Shown here one piece after another: positions 16,750 through 23,002 of a DNA stretch of 29,133 bases. Each line of letters begins with the position of its first letter. The stretch's first letter is position 1. Made by a program: the position numbers and the translations under genes. The notes beneath the pieces were generated by a model. It was not told where the DNA came from, did no database searches, and saw only the letters and a list, made by a program, of their open reading frames with translations. This DNA is from an uncultured Bacilli bacterium (GTDB lineage: Bacteria > Bacillota_I > Bacilli_A > RF39 > UBA660), in NCBI GenBank assembly GCA_934131695.1, contig CAKOZV010000014.1:1-29133 (forward strand), written 5' to 3'.

Positions 16750-17370
16750 TTATATCAAAAATAGTCTTAAAAAATTAGGCATAAAAAACGTATCAAATAA
16801 ACTACAACTTGCCGCTACTAAAATACTGACTAATAAGACTTGTAAATATCTTTTCATGGAGTGTCTTAGTGATATATCTTGTTTTAAAAAAAGATAACTA
16901 AATAATTTCTTAGAAAAGAAACTAGCAGAAAAGCCTAGAAATATTAAGAATAGTAAGAATACAATTGGTCCTGGTATTAAGTAACAAATAGCAAGAATTA
17001 ATCCTTTAAGTTTATAAGTTGTGAGAATAGAGACAATAGAAAAGCTTAACAAAAAGCCTTTTCCAAAGCATAATATATAAATAAGTGGTAATCCTATAAT
17101 AGAGATACCTAAAAGCCAAATTAATATAACTAATGATAAATTACCTATTAAACTATTAATAAGCATTGATAAGTAGTTAATATCGTTTTTCTTAATACTA
17201 TCAAAGAAAGCATTTAACTGATTAGATATTAAGGTATGGTCACTCTTAGATAATATTAAGTTATAAATTATTCCTAATAAGATACCTAGTATGATAGTAA
17301 CTATTACTGATAAGTATATTTTTTTCTGTTCATATAGTTTATTTTTTACTTTTTTACTTGCTTCATTCAT
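16750..17370 (-). CDS. spoIIM: stage II sporulation protein M
   Basis: A 206-residue integral membrane protein of the SpoIIM (DUF95) type with about five hydrophobic segments. In Bacillus, SpoIIM joins SpoIID and SpoIIP in the mother-cell septal membrane for peptidoglycan remodelling during engulfment. Visible family features are the loop ending in a short hydrophilic linker after the first helix, a LGISIIGLPLIYI segment and a long central GFLLSFSIV region. The in-frame GTG at 17379 is rejected in favour of ATG at 17370, six bases after AGGTG. The gene lies next to xerD-deoB in Bacillus, and here is about 12 kb away. Confidence 0.85.
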   Translation of the reverse strand: MNEASKKVKNKLYEQKKIYLSVIVTIILGILLGIIYNLILSKSDHTLISNQLNAFFDSIKKNDINYLSMLINSLIGNLSLVILIWLLGISIIGLPLIYILCFGKGFLLSFSIVSILTTYKLKGLILAICYLIPGPIVFLLFLIFLGFSASFFSKKLFSYLFLKQDISLRHSMKRYLQVLLVSILVAASCSLFDTFFMPNFLRLFLI

Positions 17371-17424
17371 TAATATCACCTAGTAAATCTTATTCCAAAA
17401 AACTTTTAAATTGTTAAAAAATCT

Positions 17425-17453
17425 TTTACAAAAACTGACTTTTTTTATATAAT
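17425..17453 (+). promoter_or_regulatory. promoter of the 29-residue membrane peptide gene
   Basis: TTTACA (17425-17430), 17-base spacer, TATAAT (17448-17453), placing a start about ten bases before a GAGGTGA ribosome site. Confidence 0.8.
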
Positions 17454-17472
17454 GATTCTAGAGGTGAACAAG

Positions 17473-17562
17473 ATGAATAAATTTATGAAAATCATGTCTA
17501 TTATCTTAGTAGTAGCATTAGTTGTTAGTTTCTTAAGTGTTATTGTTTATTACGTTATTTAA
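17473..17562 (+). CDS. 29-residue single-span membrane peptide
   Basis: A short frame beginning MNKFMKIMSI and continuing as one hydrophobic helix to the end (VVALVVSFLSVIVYYVI), so nearly the whole peptide is a transmembrane segment with a basic N terminus. It is supported by a near-consensus promoter and a GAGGTG ribosome site six bases before the ATG. Its last eight bases overlap the end of the convergent 101-residue gene. The size and form resemble regulatory membrane micropeptides or type I toxin-like peptides, but no family is recognised. Confidence 0.7.
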   Translation: MNKFMKIMSIILVVALVVSFLSVIVYYVI

Positions 17563-17860
17563 TATCAACATATCCTTCTATTTCTGGCACTATATCGCCC
17601 ACTAATAGTTGGTTATTTGAGTATTTTATAATTATATCATTTAGACGTTCTTTATCATCAGCTAAAGTTAAAAGAGCAAGTCCTGCTATTCTATCAGCTA
17701 GATATTGATTTAATCTAACCATGTCACTAGGTTCTATATGATATTTATTAACAAGTTCATTTACGGGACTATTTTGATATATATAATTGACATAGCTTTT
17801 AACAATCATGTCAATTTTTTTGTCTTTTTTTAAAAATCTAACTCTCTTCCAAACTTTCAT
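17555..17860 (-). CDS. conserved-looking 101-residue protein, function unknown
   Basis: A soluble, charged protein with a Lys/Arg-rich N terminus (MKVWKRVRFLKKDKK), a predicted helical core (IDMIVKSYVNYIYQ, then the DMVRLNQYLADRIAGLALLTLADD segment) and an acidic C terminus. The ATG at 17860 is preferred over an in-frame TTG at 17869 because AAAGGA lies ten bases upstream. An extended -10 (TGATATAAT) precedes it. The gene overlaps the convergent 29-residue peptide by eight bases. I do not recognise the family. Confidence 0.65.
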   Translation of the reverse strand: MKVWKRVRFLKKDKKIDMIVKSYVNYIYQNSPVNELVNKYHIEPSDMVRLNQYLADRIAGLALLTLADDKERLNDIIIKYSNNQLLVGDIVPEIEGYVDIK

Positions 17861-17897
17861 TTTTATCAAATCCTTTACAAGTACTATATTATATCAT

Positions 17898-17912
17898 AAC
17901 TGTTTAACAGTT
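17898..17912. repeat. short inverted repeat in the spoIVB / 101-residue gene divergent region
   Basis: AACTGT and ACAGTT around a three-base centre, located upstream of the -10 of the minus-strand gene and about 50 bases upstream of the spoIVB promoter. It may be an operator; without a T-run it is not a terminator. Confidence 0.4.
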
Positions 17913-17948
17913 GGTAGATATTAACTCTATTTTTTTTAAAATTTTAGT

Positions 17949-17955
17949 CATACTA
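17949..17955 (+). promoter_or_regulatory. sigma-G-like -10 element of spoIVB
   Basis: CATACTA at 17949-17955 equals the sigma-G consensus -10; a weak TCTATT -35 lies about 17 bases upstream. It sits 16 bases before the AAAGGAG ribosome site of spoIVB, a gene that is under forespore control in Bacillus. Confidence 0.5.
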
Positions 17956-17987
17956 ATATTGTAGCCTACTAAAGGAGTTGATTGTTT

Positions 17988-19004
17988 ATGAATTTTTTAA
18001 AAAATAAAAAATGTAAGCTACAGTATTTCCTTCTTCTTTTATCTTTATTTATTATTCCCCTAAATGCTTATGCTTATTCGAACTATATTATCCCAGGTGG
18101 AGAAACTATTGGTATTGAGGTAAATTCCAAAGGTGTATTAGTCGTTGGTTTTTACAAAGTACAGAATGAATATATTGGAAAAGATGCTGGCTTTTTAGTG
18201 GGAGATAAGATTATTTCTATTAATAATCAAAAGATTACTACTATTGATGAGATGGTAAATATCGTTAATAAGGAAGCAACGAACAAAAAGTTAGATGTAA
18301 CTATTGAACGTAACAGTAAGACTTCTACTCTACCTTTAGATCTTGTTTGTGATAGTGAAAGTGTCTGTAAGACTGGACTTTATGTAAAAGATGAGATAAC
18401 AGGTATAGGTACATTAACATATATTGATCCTGATACTAAAATATTTGGAGCTCTAGGACATGAAATACTAGAGAAAACTACTGGTGAAAGATTTGAAATC
18501 AAAGATGGTAAAATTTTTAAAGCTGATGTAACTAGTACTACTAGAAGTAGTAACGGAACCCCAGGTGAAAAGAATGCTATTTATGATAAAGGAACTATTT
18601 ATGGTAAAATAACTACTAATGAAAAACAGGGTATATTTGGAAAATATCAAGATACTTTCCCTAGTAATGATACTTTAAAGGTGGCTACTAAAAACGAGGT
18701 GGTAAAGGGAAAAGCAACTATCAGAACAGTTTTAAATGGTAGTGATATTAATACTTATGAAATAAACATCCTAGAAGTTAATAAGAATAGTGATACTAAA
18801 AATATTCTCTTTGAGATAACTGACCCTACTCTTCTTGAAAAGACAGGTGGTGTAATCCAGGGAATGAGTGGTTCACCAATTATTCAGAATAATAAAATAG
18901 TTGGAGCCGTAACTCATGTTATTGTAAGTGATACAAAGAAAGGATATGGTATTTTTATAACAACTATGCTTGAAGAAGGCGATAAAAAAGGTGCTAGTAG
19001 TTAG
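17988..19004 (+). CDS. spoIVB: SpoIVB serine peptidase
   Basis: SpoIVB is the forespore-secreted S55 peptidase that signals activation of pro-sigma-K in the mother cell. From the ATG at 17988 the 338-residue protein has an N-terminal membrane anchor or signal (about 11-29), a PDZ domain (about 45-115), and the peptidase domain with His158 (GALGHEI) and nucleophile Ser296 in GMSGSPI. It is shorter than the Bacillus protein (about 425). An in-frame TTG at 17982 is possible, but AAAGGAG is ten bases before the ATG. The usual neighbour spo0A is absent downstream. A perfect sigma-G-type -10 box precedes it, and a terminator overlaps its stop. Confidence 0.93.
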   Translation: MNFLKNKKCKLQYFLLLLSLFIIPLNAYAYSNYIIPGGETIGIEVNSKGVLVVGFYKVQNEYIGKDAGFLVGDKIISINNQKITTIDEMVNIVNKEATNKKLDVTIERNSKTSTLPLDLVCDSESVCKTGLYVKDEITGIGTLTYIDPDTKIFGALGHEILEKTTGERFEIKDGKIFKADVTSTTRSSNGTPGEKNAIYDKGTIYGKITTNEKQGIFGKYQDTFPSNDTLKVATKNEVVKGKATIRTVLNGSDINTYEINILEVNKNSDTKNILFEITDPTLLEKTGGVIQGMSGSPIIQNNKIVGAVTHVIVSDTKKGYGIFITTMLEEGDKKGASS

Positions 19005-19015
19005 CATCTTTTTTT
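18984..19015 (+). terminator. terminator overlapping the end of spoIVB
   Basis: AAAAAAGGTGCTA pairs with TAGCATCTTTTTT (one G-T wobble) around a short loop; the stop TAG lies in the right arm and a T-run follows. Confidence 0.85.
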
Positions 19016-19071
19016 GTTTTTACATATGCTTAATTGCAACACACAATATTTGTAGTTTTTAAGTTTTATAA

Positions 19072-19144
19072 TTAATCAAGTAAAAATGTTGACAAGGTTC
19101 TAGATAAAATAGATAATGATATTATTGTTAATTAAGTAAAAAAT
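19072..19144 (+). promoter_or_regulatory. promoter of the 73-residue gene flanked by direct repeats
   Basis: TTGACA (19089-19094), 17-base spacer, GATAAT (19112-19117). Near-identical repeats TTAATCAAGTAAAAA (19072-19086) and TTAATTAAGTAAAAA (19128-19142) bracket it, one upstream of -35 and one just after the start site, as expected for a repressor pair. Confidence 0.6.
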
Positions 19145-19177
19145 ACTAATACTAAAATTAAATAGAGGAGATATAAA

Positions 19178-19399
19178 ATGAATTTTGAGCAATTTATGAA
19201 ATTGAGTGATAAAGAAAAAGTAAAAAATTATGAAAAGTTAGATACCGACCATGATAGATTTCTAGCTCGTATTAACGAACCCATAGGGCTAGAAATATTA
19301 GAACAGGGTGATTCAAAAAAGCCATTGACTAAAAGTCAGCAGGAAACATTAAAAAAACTAGAGCAATATGCAGCTAATATTTTGAAAGATTCTAAATAA
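19178..19399 (+). CDS. 73-residue charged protein, function unknown
   Basis: A small soluble protein rich in Lys, Glu and Asp, with predicted helices at 3-20 and 50-71, no Cys and no membrane segment. A good promoter, a GAGGAG ribosome site nine bases before the ATG and a terminator after the stop all support a real single-gene unit. The composition fits a small DNA- or protein-binding factor, but I recognise no family. Confidence 0.65.
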   Translation: MNFEQFMKLSDKEKVKNYEKLDTDHDRFLARINEPIGLEILEQGDSKKPLTKSQQETLKKLEQYAANILKDSK

Positions 19400-19422
19400 G
19401 GCCCTATCTAGAATTTTAAAAT

Positions 19423-19448
19423 AAAAATACTCCTTAAAGAGTACTTTT
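19423..19448. terminator. bidirectional terminator between the 73-residue gene and the DUF1653 gene
   Basis: Arms AAATACTC and GAGTACTTT, with one mismatch and a six-base loop, are flanked by A-rich and T-rich tracts on both sides, so convergent genes can share it. Confidence 0.7.
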
Positions 19449-19449
19449 A

Positions 19450-19707
19450 TTATGCTTTAAATTTGTCTTTAACACTTTTAACATCTACTAACTCAAATCT
19501 ATATTTTTGTTTGATTTTTGGATATTTAATATGATCAACTTCACTTAAAAACATTTTTGCCGGTCTTACCCATAATGAACAATCATCATATAATTTACGG
19601 TATACTATCATTTCTTCCTCTGTTTCAGAGTCTCTTGCCACATCTTCAACTAGATAATAGTCACCCTTAAAGTGTTTGTAAATTCCATGTATTACTAATT
19701 TATTCAC
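19450..19707 (-). CDS. DUF1653 domain protein
   Basis: An 85-residue protein with the DUF1653 pattern: GIYKHFKGDYYLVEDVARDSETEE, then VVYRKLY-like (IVYRKLYDD), then SLWVRPAKMFLSEV. The fold is a small SH3-like barrel; function is unknown. The GTG at 19707 is chosen over a GTG at 19719 because AGGGGTG lies nine bases before it, and because the identical sequence at the xseB stop (GTGAATAA) suggests this GTG once overlapped that stop. It is the last gene on the strand before the bidirectional terminator. Confidence 0.85.
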   Translation of the reverse strand: MNKLVIHGIYKHFKGDYYLVEDVARDSETEEEMIVYRKLYDDCSLWVRPAKMFLSEVDHIKYPKIKQKYRFELVDVKSVKDKFKA

Positions 19708-19708
19708 T
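19686..19708. repeat. 23-bp direct repeat, copy 1 (DUF1653 start)
   Basis: Exact 23-base match to 21011-21033. This copy spans the first eight codons of the DUF1653 gene. The two copies bracket the metallopeptidase gene. Confidence 0.9.
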
Positions 19709-19826
19709 TTATTAATCACCCCTATCTAATAATAACTTTCCCAACAAAGTTGCAAATATAAGCGTTTGGTAATAATTCTTTTAAAAACTTATTCTTCCTT
19801 ATTCGTTTTAAACATCATCTTGCATT

Positions 19827-20972
19827 TTATCTTGTAGCCCCTTGTTTTTCTTGCTTATTTATATCATTACTCATAGAATATGTTCCGATTTGTTTACTTA
19901 AATCCATTATTGTTTGATTATCCAAATTTATAAATGAAAAGTCAGGCGTTTCTGTTTTGGGTATAATATTTTTCATAAATGATTTTAAATTGCTTAATCC
20001 CTGTTCTTTATCTATCCCCATTTGAGTATATAATCCATAAGAAATTACACCCGATTCTAATTCTAACAATTGCTTTATCAATTGTGGATTTAATATCTCT
20101 TTAATATCTGATATTGTTGAATCATTATATTTTTTATTTCTTATTAATGCTCCTTTTATTTGTACTTGTGTTAATTTTGATAATTCTTGCAAATAATTAT
20201 CTTTTTGCATTCTTAATTTTTGAACTTCATTAATATCCATGCCTTTCGATTCAAGATAATCTATAAATAAATAATCTATCGTATATGTTGGTACTTCGTG
20301 AAATCCATAATAATTTTCACTAGGAACTTTATCTTGCATATAAAAATCTACTCCATGCATAACTTCGTGATTTAATACTTGATAATCAAATAAATTGTTC
20401 TTTTTAGTCAAATTAATATAAGATTTACCAAAAAAATAATCATTGAATGTTAAACCACTACAATCAGTCATACCTCTTCTTGCAATTTTAGAAACATTAA
20501 TACTAGACTCATCATTTAATATTTTTTCTGCTTTTTTTAATATTTCTTGATCTCCTAAATCTCTATAAAAATTATGAGACACATTTAATATACTTTCATA
20601 ATCAGTTTCAAAAGTTGTGATATTCTCTTCATCAAAATCAACAGGAGGAGTTTTTGAAATATTATTACTTATATTTAGTAAAAATTGTAAATATTCATCA
20701 TCTATTACTGGGGCATTTTTAAAAAATAAGTCCATTTCCAATTGAGCACTATCTTGTTCTCTTCGCTCCGAAAACCTATTTTGAGTTATTTTATCCATAG
20801 TATTATAAAAACCTGTATATCTTAATGTTCCACTATTATCTAATAAGGACAAATAACAAATTAGTGATAATTCTAACATTTCTTTTTCCTTTGGATTAGA
20901 GCAATTTTTTAATCTTTCAGCAACATAGGATTTATTTGAATTTATATCTTTTAAGTTCCACATAACAATCAT
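19827..20972 (-). CDS. HEVMH zinc metallopeptidase-like protein
   Basis: A 381-residue protein without signal peptide or membrane helix. It has a gluzincin-type site: HEVMH at about residues 202-206 and, 23 residues after the catalytic Glu, a Glu in HEVPTYTIDYLF that would be the third zinc ligand. The spacing and the EVP element recall M3 peptidases (oligoendopeptidase F), but the remaining sequence is unlike them and it is much shorter. ATG 20972 or 20963 may be the start; a GTG at 20978 is less likely. It lies between xseB and the DUF1653 gene inside a 23-bp direct repeat. The target is unknown; cytoplasmic peptide cleavage is inference. Confidence 0.7.
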   Translation of the reverse strand: MIVMWNLKDINSNKSYVAERLKNCSNPKEKEMLELSLICYLSLLDNSGTLRYTGFYNTMDKITQNRFSERREQDSAQLEMDLFFKNAPVIDDEYLQFLLNISNNISKTPPVDFDEENITTFETDYESILNVSHNFYRDLGDQEILKKAEKILNDESSINVSKIARRGMTDCSGLTFNDYFFGKSYINLTKKNNLFDYQVLNHEVMHGVDFYMQDKVPSENYYGFHEVPTYTIDYLFIDYLESKGMDINEVQKLRMQKDNYLQELSKLTQVQIKGALIRNKKYNDSTISDIKEILNPQLIKQLLELESGVISYGLYTQMGIDKEQGLSNLKSFMKNIIPKTETPDFSFINLDNQTIMDLSKQIGTYSMSNDINKQEKQGATR

Positions 20973-21010
20973 CAACACCTATCTTTAAACATTAAATTGC
21001 TTACAAATCA

Positions 21011-21033
21011 CATGTATTACTAATTTATTCACT
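21011..21033. repeat. 23-bp direct repeat, copy 2 (xseB stop), start of a DUF1653 remnant
   Basis: Exact match to 19686-19708. It covers the last codons and stop of xseB. Reading on from its GTG gives VNKLVIHVICKQFNV and a stop, resembling the DUF1653 start (NKLVIHGIYKHF), with 15 of the next 24 bases matching. Confidence 0.85.
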
Positions 21034-21255
21034 AACTTCATCCTTAAATTCTTTTAAAGTGCCATCTTCACTTACTATTTCAGTAAGAGCTTTTTCAGCA
21101 TTCTTTAAGTCTTTATCACACTCTTTAGCAAGTTTCATCGCTTCCGTAAAACTTTTTATAGCATCATCTAAAGCAATATCACCGTTTTCTAAAGATTTAA
21201 CAAGTGCTTCTAATTCACTCATTTTCTCTTCAAACTTTTTTGTTTTCTTCTCCAT
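21025..21255 (-). CDS. xseB: exodeoxyribonuclease VII small subunit
   Basis: XseB, 76 residues, the small helical subunit that assembles with XseA into exonuclease VII, which degrades single-stranded DNA. The family pattern KFEEKMSELEALVKSLENGDIALDDAIKSF is present, followed by the acidic tail. The second of two adjacent ATG codons is taken since AGAGGTG lies about six bases before it; the first at 21258 is possible. It follows xseA after eight bases. Its stop codon falls in a 23-bp repeat shared with the DUF1653 start. Confidence 0.93.
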   Translation of the reverse strand: MEKKTKKFEEKMSELEALVKSLENGDIALDDAIKSFTEAMKLAKECDKDLKNAEKALTEIVSEDGTLKEFKDEVSE

Positions 21256-21266
21256 CATTTCACCTC

Positions 21267-22520
21267 TTATATAATAGTAGCTTCAATACTACCGTCTTTT
21301 AACTCTATTTCTATCTTATCACTACTCTTTAAGTCTTTAACGCTTCCAATAGCCCTATTATTATGTTTAATAATACTATAACCTCTATCTAAGGTTTTTA
21401 AAGGACTAAGAGCATCTAGTTTATTTATCAAAAGAAGATAATTATGTTTTTTCTTATCAAGAATCACTTCGGGATTAGTAATACATCTTCTTGTTAATAA
21501 TAAATTTAATCTAGCTTTTTTTCTATCTAATAAGTTTTTGTAGCTAGTAACTAATCTATCTTCTAAATAGTCCAGTTTCATTGTTTTACTAGCATATAAA
21601 TCGATTGGATTATTTAAAATATAACTATCTTTTACTTTTAATAATCTTTTCTTTTTTAATTCTAAAATAGTATTTATATTTTTAACACTACGAAGTTTTA
21701 ATTGTTCAATATAATTAATTACATCGGTTTTATTAGGTACAGCAATCTCAGCAGCTCCCGTTGGTGTAGGTGCCCTAAGATCGGCTACAAAATCTGCTAT
21801 AGTAAAATCTATCTCATGACCTACAGCACTAATAACTGGTATATTACAGTCATAGATAGCTCTTGCTACTACCTCTTCATTAAAAGCCCATAAGTCTTCG
21901 ATAGAGCCACCACCTCTACCTACTATTAAGACATCTAGGTTATACTCCTCTGCTCTTTTTATTTGTCTTACAATATCTTCTTTAGCATTCTCACCCTGTA
22001 CAAGGGCTGGAAATAAAATAACTTCTACTAATGGAAATCTTCTATTGATAGTAGAAATAATATCTCTAATAGCTGCACCAGTAGAGGCTGTTATCACTCC
22101 TACTCTCTCTGGTATTCTTGGAATTTTTTTCTTATGACTTTCCAAAAACATTCCTTCACTAGCAAGACGTTTTTTTAACTGTTCAAAAGCCACATATAAG
22201 TTTCCTACTCCATCTTCTGTCATTTCGTTTACATAGATTTGGTAACCACCTGTTGCTTCATAGACTGATATTTTACCTTTAACTAGTATCTTCATTCCAT
22301 CTTCTGGGGTGAATTTAACACTTCTTGCACTACTTGCAAACATAACAGCATTAATTCTACTACCTTCATCTTTAATAGTAAAATAAAAATGCCCTCTAGT
22401 ATGAGCTTTAAAATTAGATATTTCTCCTTTTAAATATACCTCTTGTAAATTAGCATCATTATCTATTTTATATTTAATATATCTAGTTAACTGAGTAACT
22501 GTTAAATACTCATTCTGCAT
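21267..22520 (-). CDS. xseA: exodeoxyribonuclease VII large subunit
   Basis: XseA is the catalytic subunit of exonuclease VII. An N-terminal OB-fold (about residues 1-100, with the GEISNFKAHTRGHFYFTIKD core) is followed by the catalytic domain with GVITASTGAAIRDI, GRGGGSIEDLWAFNEE and ISAVGHEIDFTIADFVADLRAPTP, then a coiled-coil region. Length about 418 is usual. An ATG at 22535 overlaps nusB, but GAGG lies six bases before the ATG at 22520, which is preferred. It overlaps the nusB end by 11 bases and precedes xseB. Confidence 0.96.
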   Translation of the reverse strand: MQNEYLTVTQLTRYIKYKIDNDANLQEVYLKGEISNFKAHTRGHFYFTIKDEGSRINAVMFASSARSVKFTPEDGMKILVKGKISVYEATGGYQIYVNEMTEDGVGNLYVAFEQLKKRLASEGMFLESHKKKIPRIPERVGVITASTGAAIRDIISTINRRFPLVEVILFPALVQGENAKEDIVRQIKRAEEYNLDVLIVGRGGGSIEDLWAFNEEVVARAIYDCNIPVISAVGHEIDFTIADFVADLRAPTPTGAAEIAVPNKTDVINYIEQLKLRSVKNINTILELKKKRLLKVKDSYILNNPIDLYASKTMKLDYLEDRLVTSYKNLLDRKKARLNLLLTRRCITNPEVILDKKKHNYLLLINKLDALSPLKTLDRGYSIIKHNNRAIGSVKDLKSSDKIEIELKDGSIEATII

Positions 22521-22923
22521 CTTTATCCTCTTCATGATATATCTTATCTAAAACACCATTTAACATCTTTACAACTGATTCTTCACTATATTTCTTAGAT
22601 AAATTTATTGCTTCATCAATTACTACTTTCTTTGGTGTATCTGTATAGATAAGTTCATAAATAGCTATTTCAAAAATTGCTTGATCTACCATATTTAATC
22701 TATTTATTTCCCAGTTAATTAAATATTTATTAGCTTTTTTATCTAATTCTTCTTTTTTAAGGATTACTTCATTTACAATATTTTCAATAAACTCTTTATT
22801 ACGTCCTTCAATATCCATAAACATCTCATCTAAATCATAACTAGCTTTTGCTTTTTCAAAAACAGATATTTGATAAAGAATCTTCATAGCCATCTCTCTT
22901 GCTCCACTACGTGTCTCTTCCAT
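22510..22923 (-). CDS. nusB: transcription antitermination factor NusB
   Basis: A 137-residue all-helical NusB, which with NusE (S10) binds boxA RNA for antitermination in rRNA operons. The N-terminal SGAREMAMKILYQISVFEKA and the C-terminal VVIDEAINLSKKYSEESVVKMLNGVLDKI signature are clear. A GAGGTGA ribosome site precedes the ATG. It leads the nusB-xseA-xseB unit, which is also joined in Bacillus, here without folD between them. Confidence 0.95.
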   Translation of the reverse strand: MEETRSGAREMAMKILYQISVFEKAKASYDLDEMFMDIEGRNKEFIENIVNEVILKKEELDKKANKYLINWEINRLNMVDQAIFEIAIYELIYTDTPKKVVIDEAINLSKKYSEESVVKMLNGVLDKIYHEEDKDAE

Positions 22924-22947
22924 TAATTATCACCTCACAACAACTTT

Positions 22948-22976
22948 ATTATACTAAGAAAAAGACCTATTTACAA
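22948..22976 (-). promoter_or_regulatory. promoter of nusB-xseA-xseB
   Basis: TTGTAA (22971-22976), 17-base spacer and TATAAT (22948-22953) on the minus strand, 25 bases before the nusB start. Confidence 0.8.
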
Positions 22977-22983
22977 GCAAAAA

Positions 22984-23002
22984 AAGAAGCGTTTTACTTC
23001 TT
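22984..23002 (-). terminator. terminator after the SpoIID-like/PG-binding gene
   Basis: AAGAAG and CTTCTT arms with a seven-base loop, then a T-run on the minus strand. It overlaps the 3-prime end of the gene and lies just upstream of the nusB promoter. Confidence 0.7.

Noticed and set aside
19686..21033. A true transposon around the metallopeptidase
   Set aside because: No transposase, and no terminal inverted repeats inside the 23-bp direct repeats; left as an insertion or duplication of unknown mechanism.
21702..21893. Plus-strand frames inside xseA, xseB, gmk, nadD, NUDIX, pncB, mnmA, spoIVB and gltX
   Set aside because: They lie wholly within recognised genes, lack ribosome sites and show no family pattern; they mirror the opposite strand.
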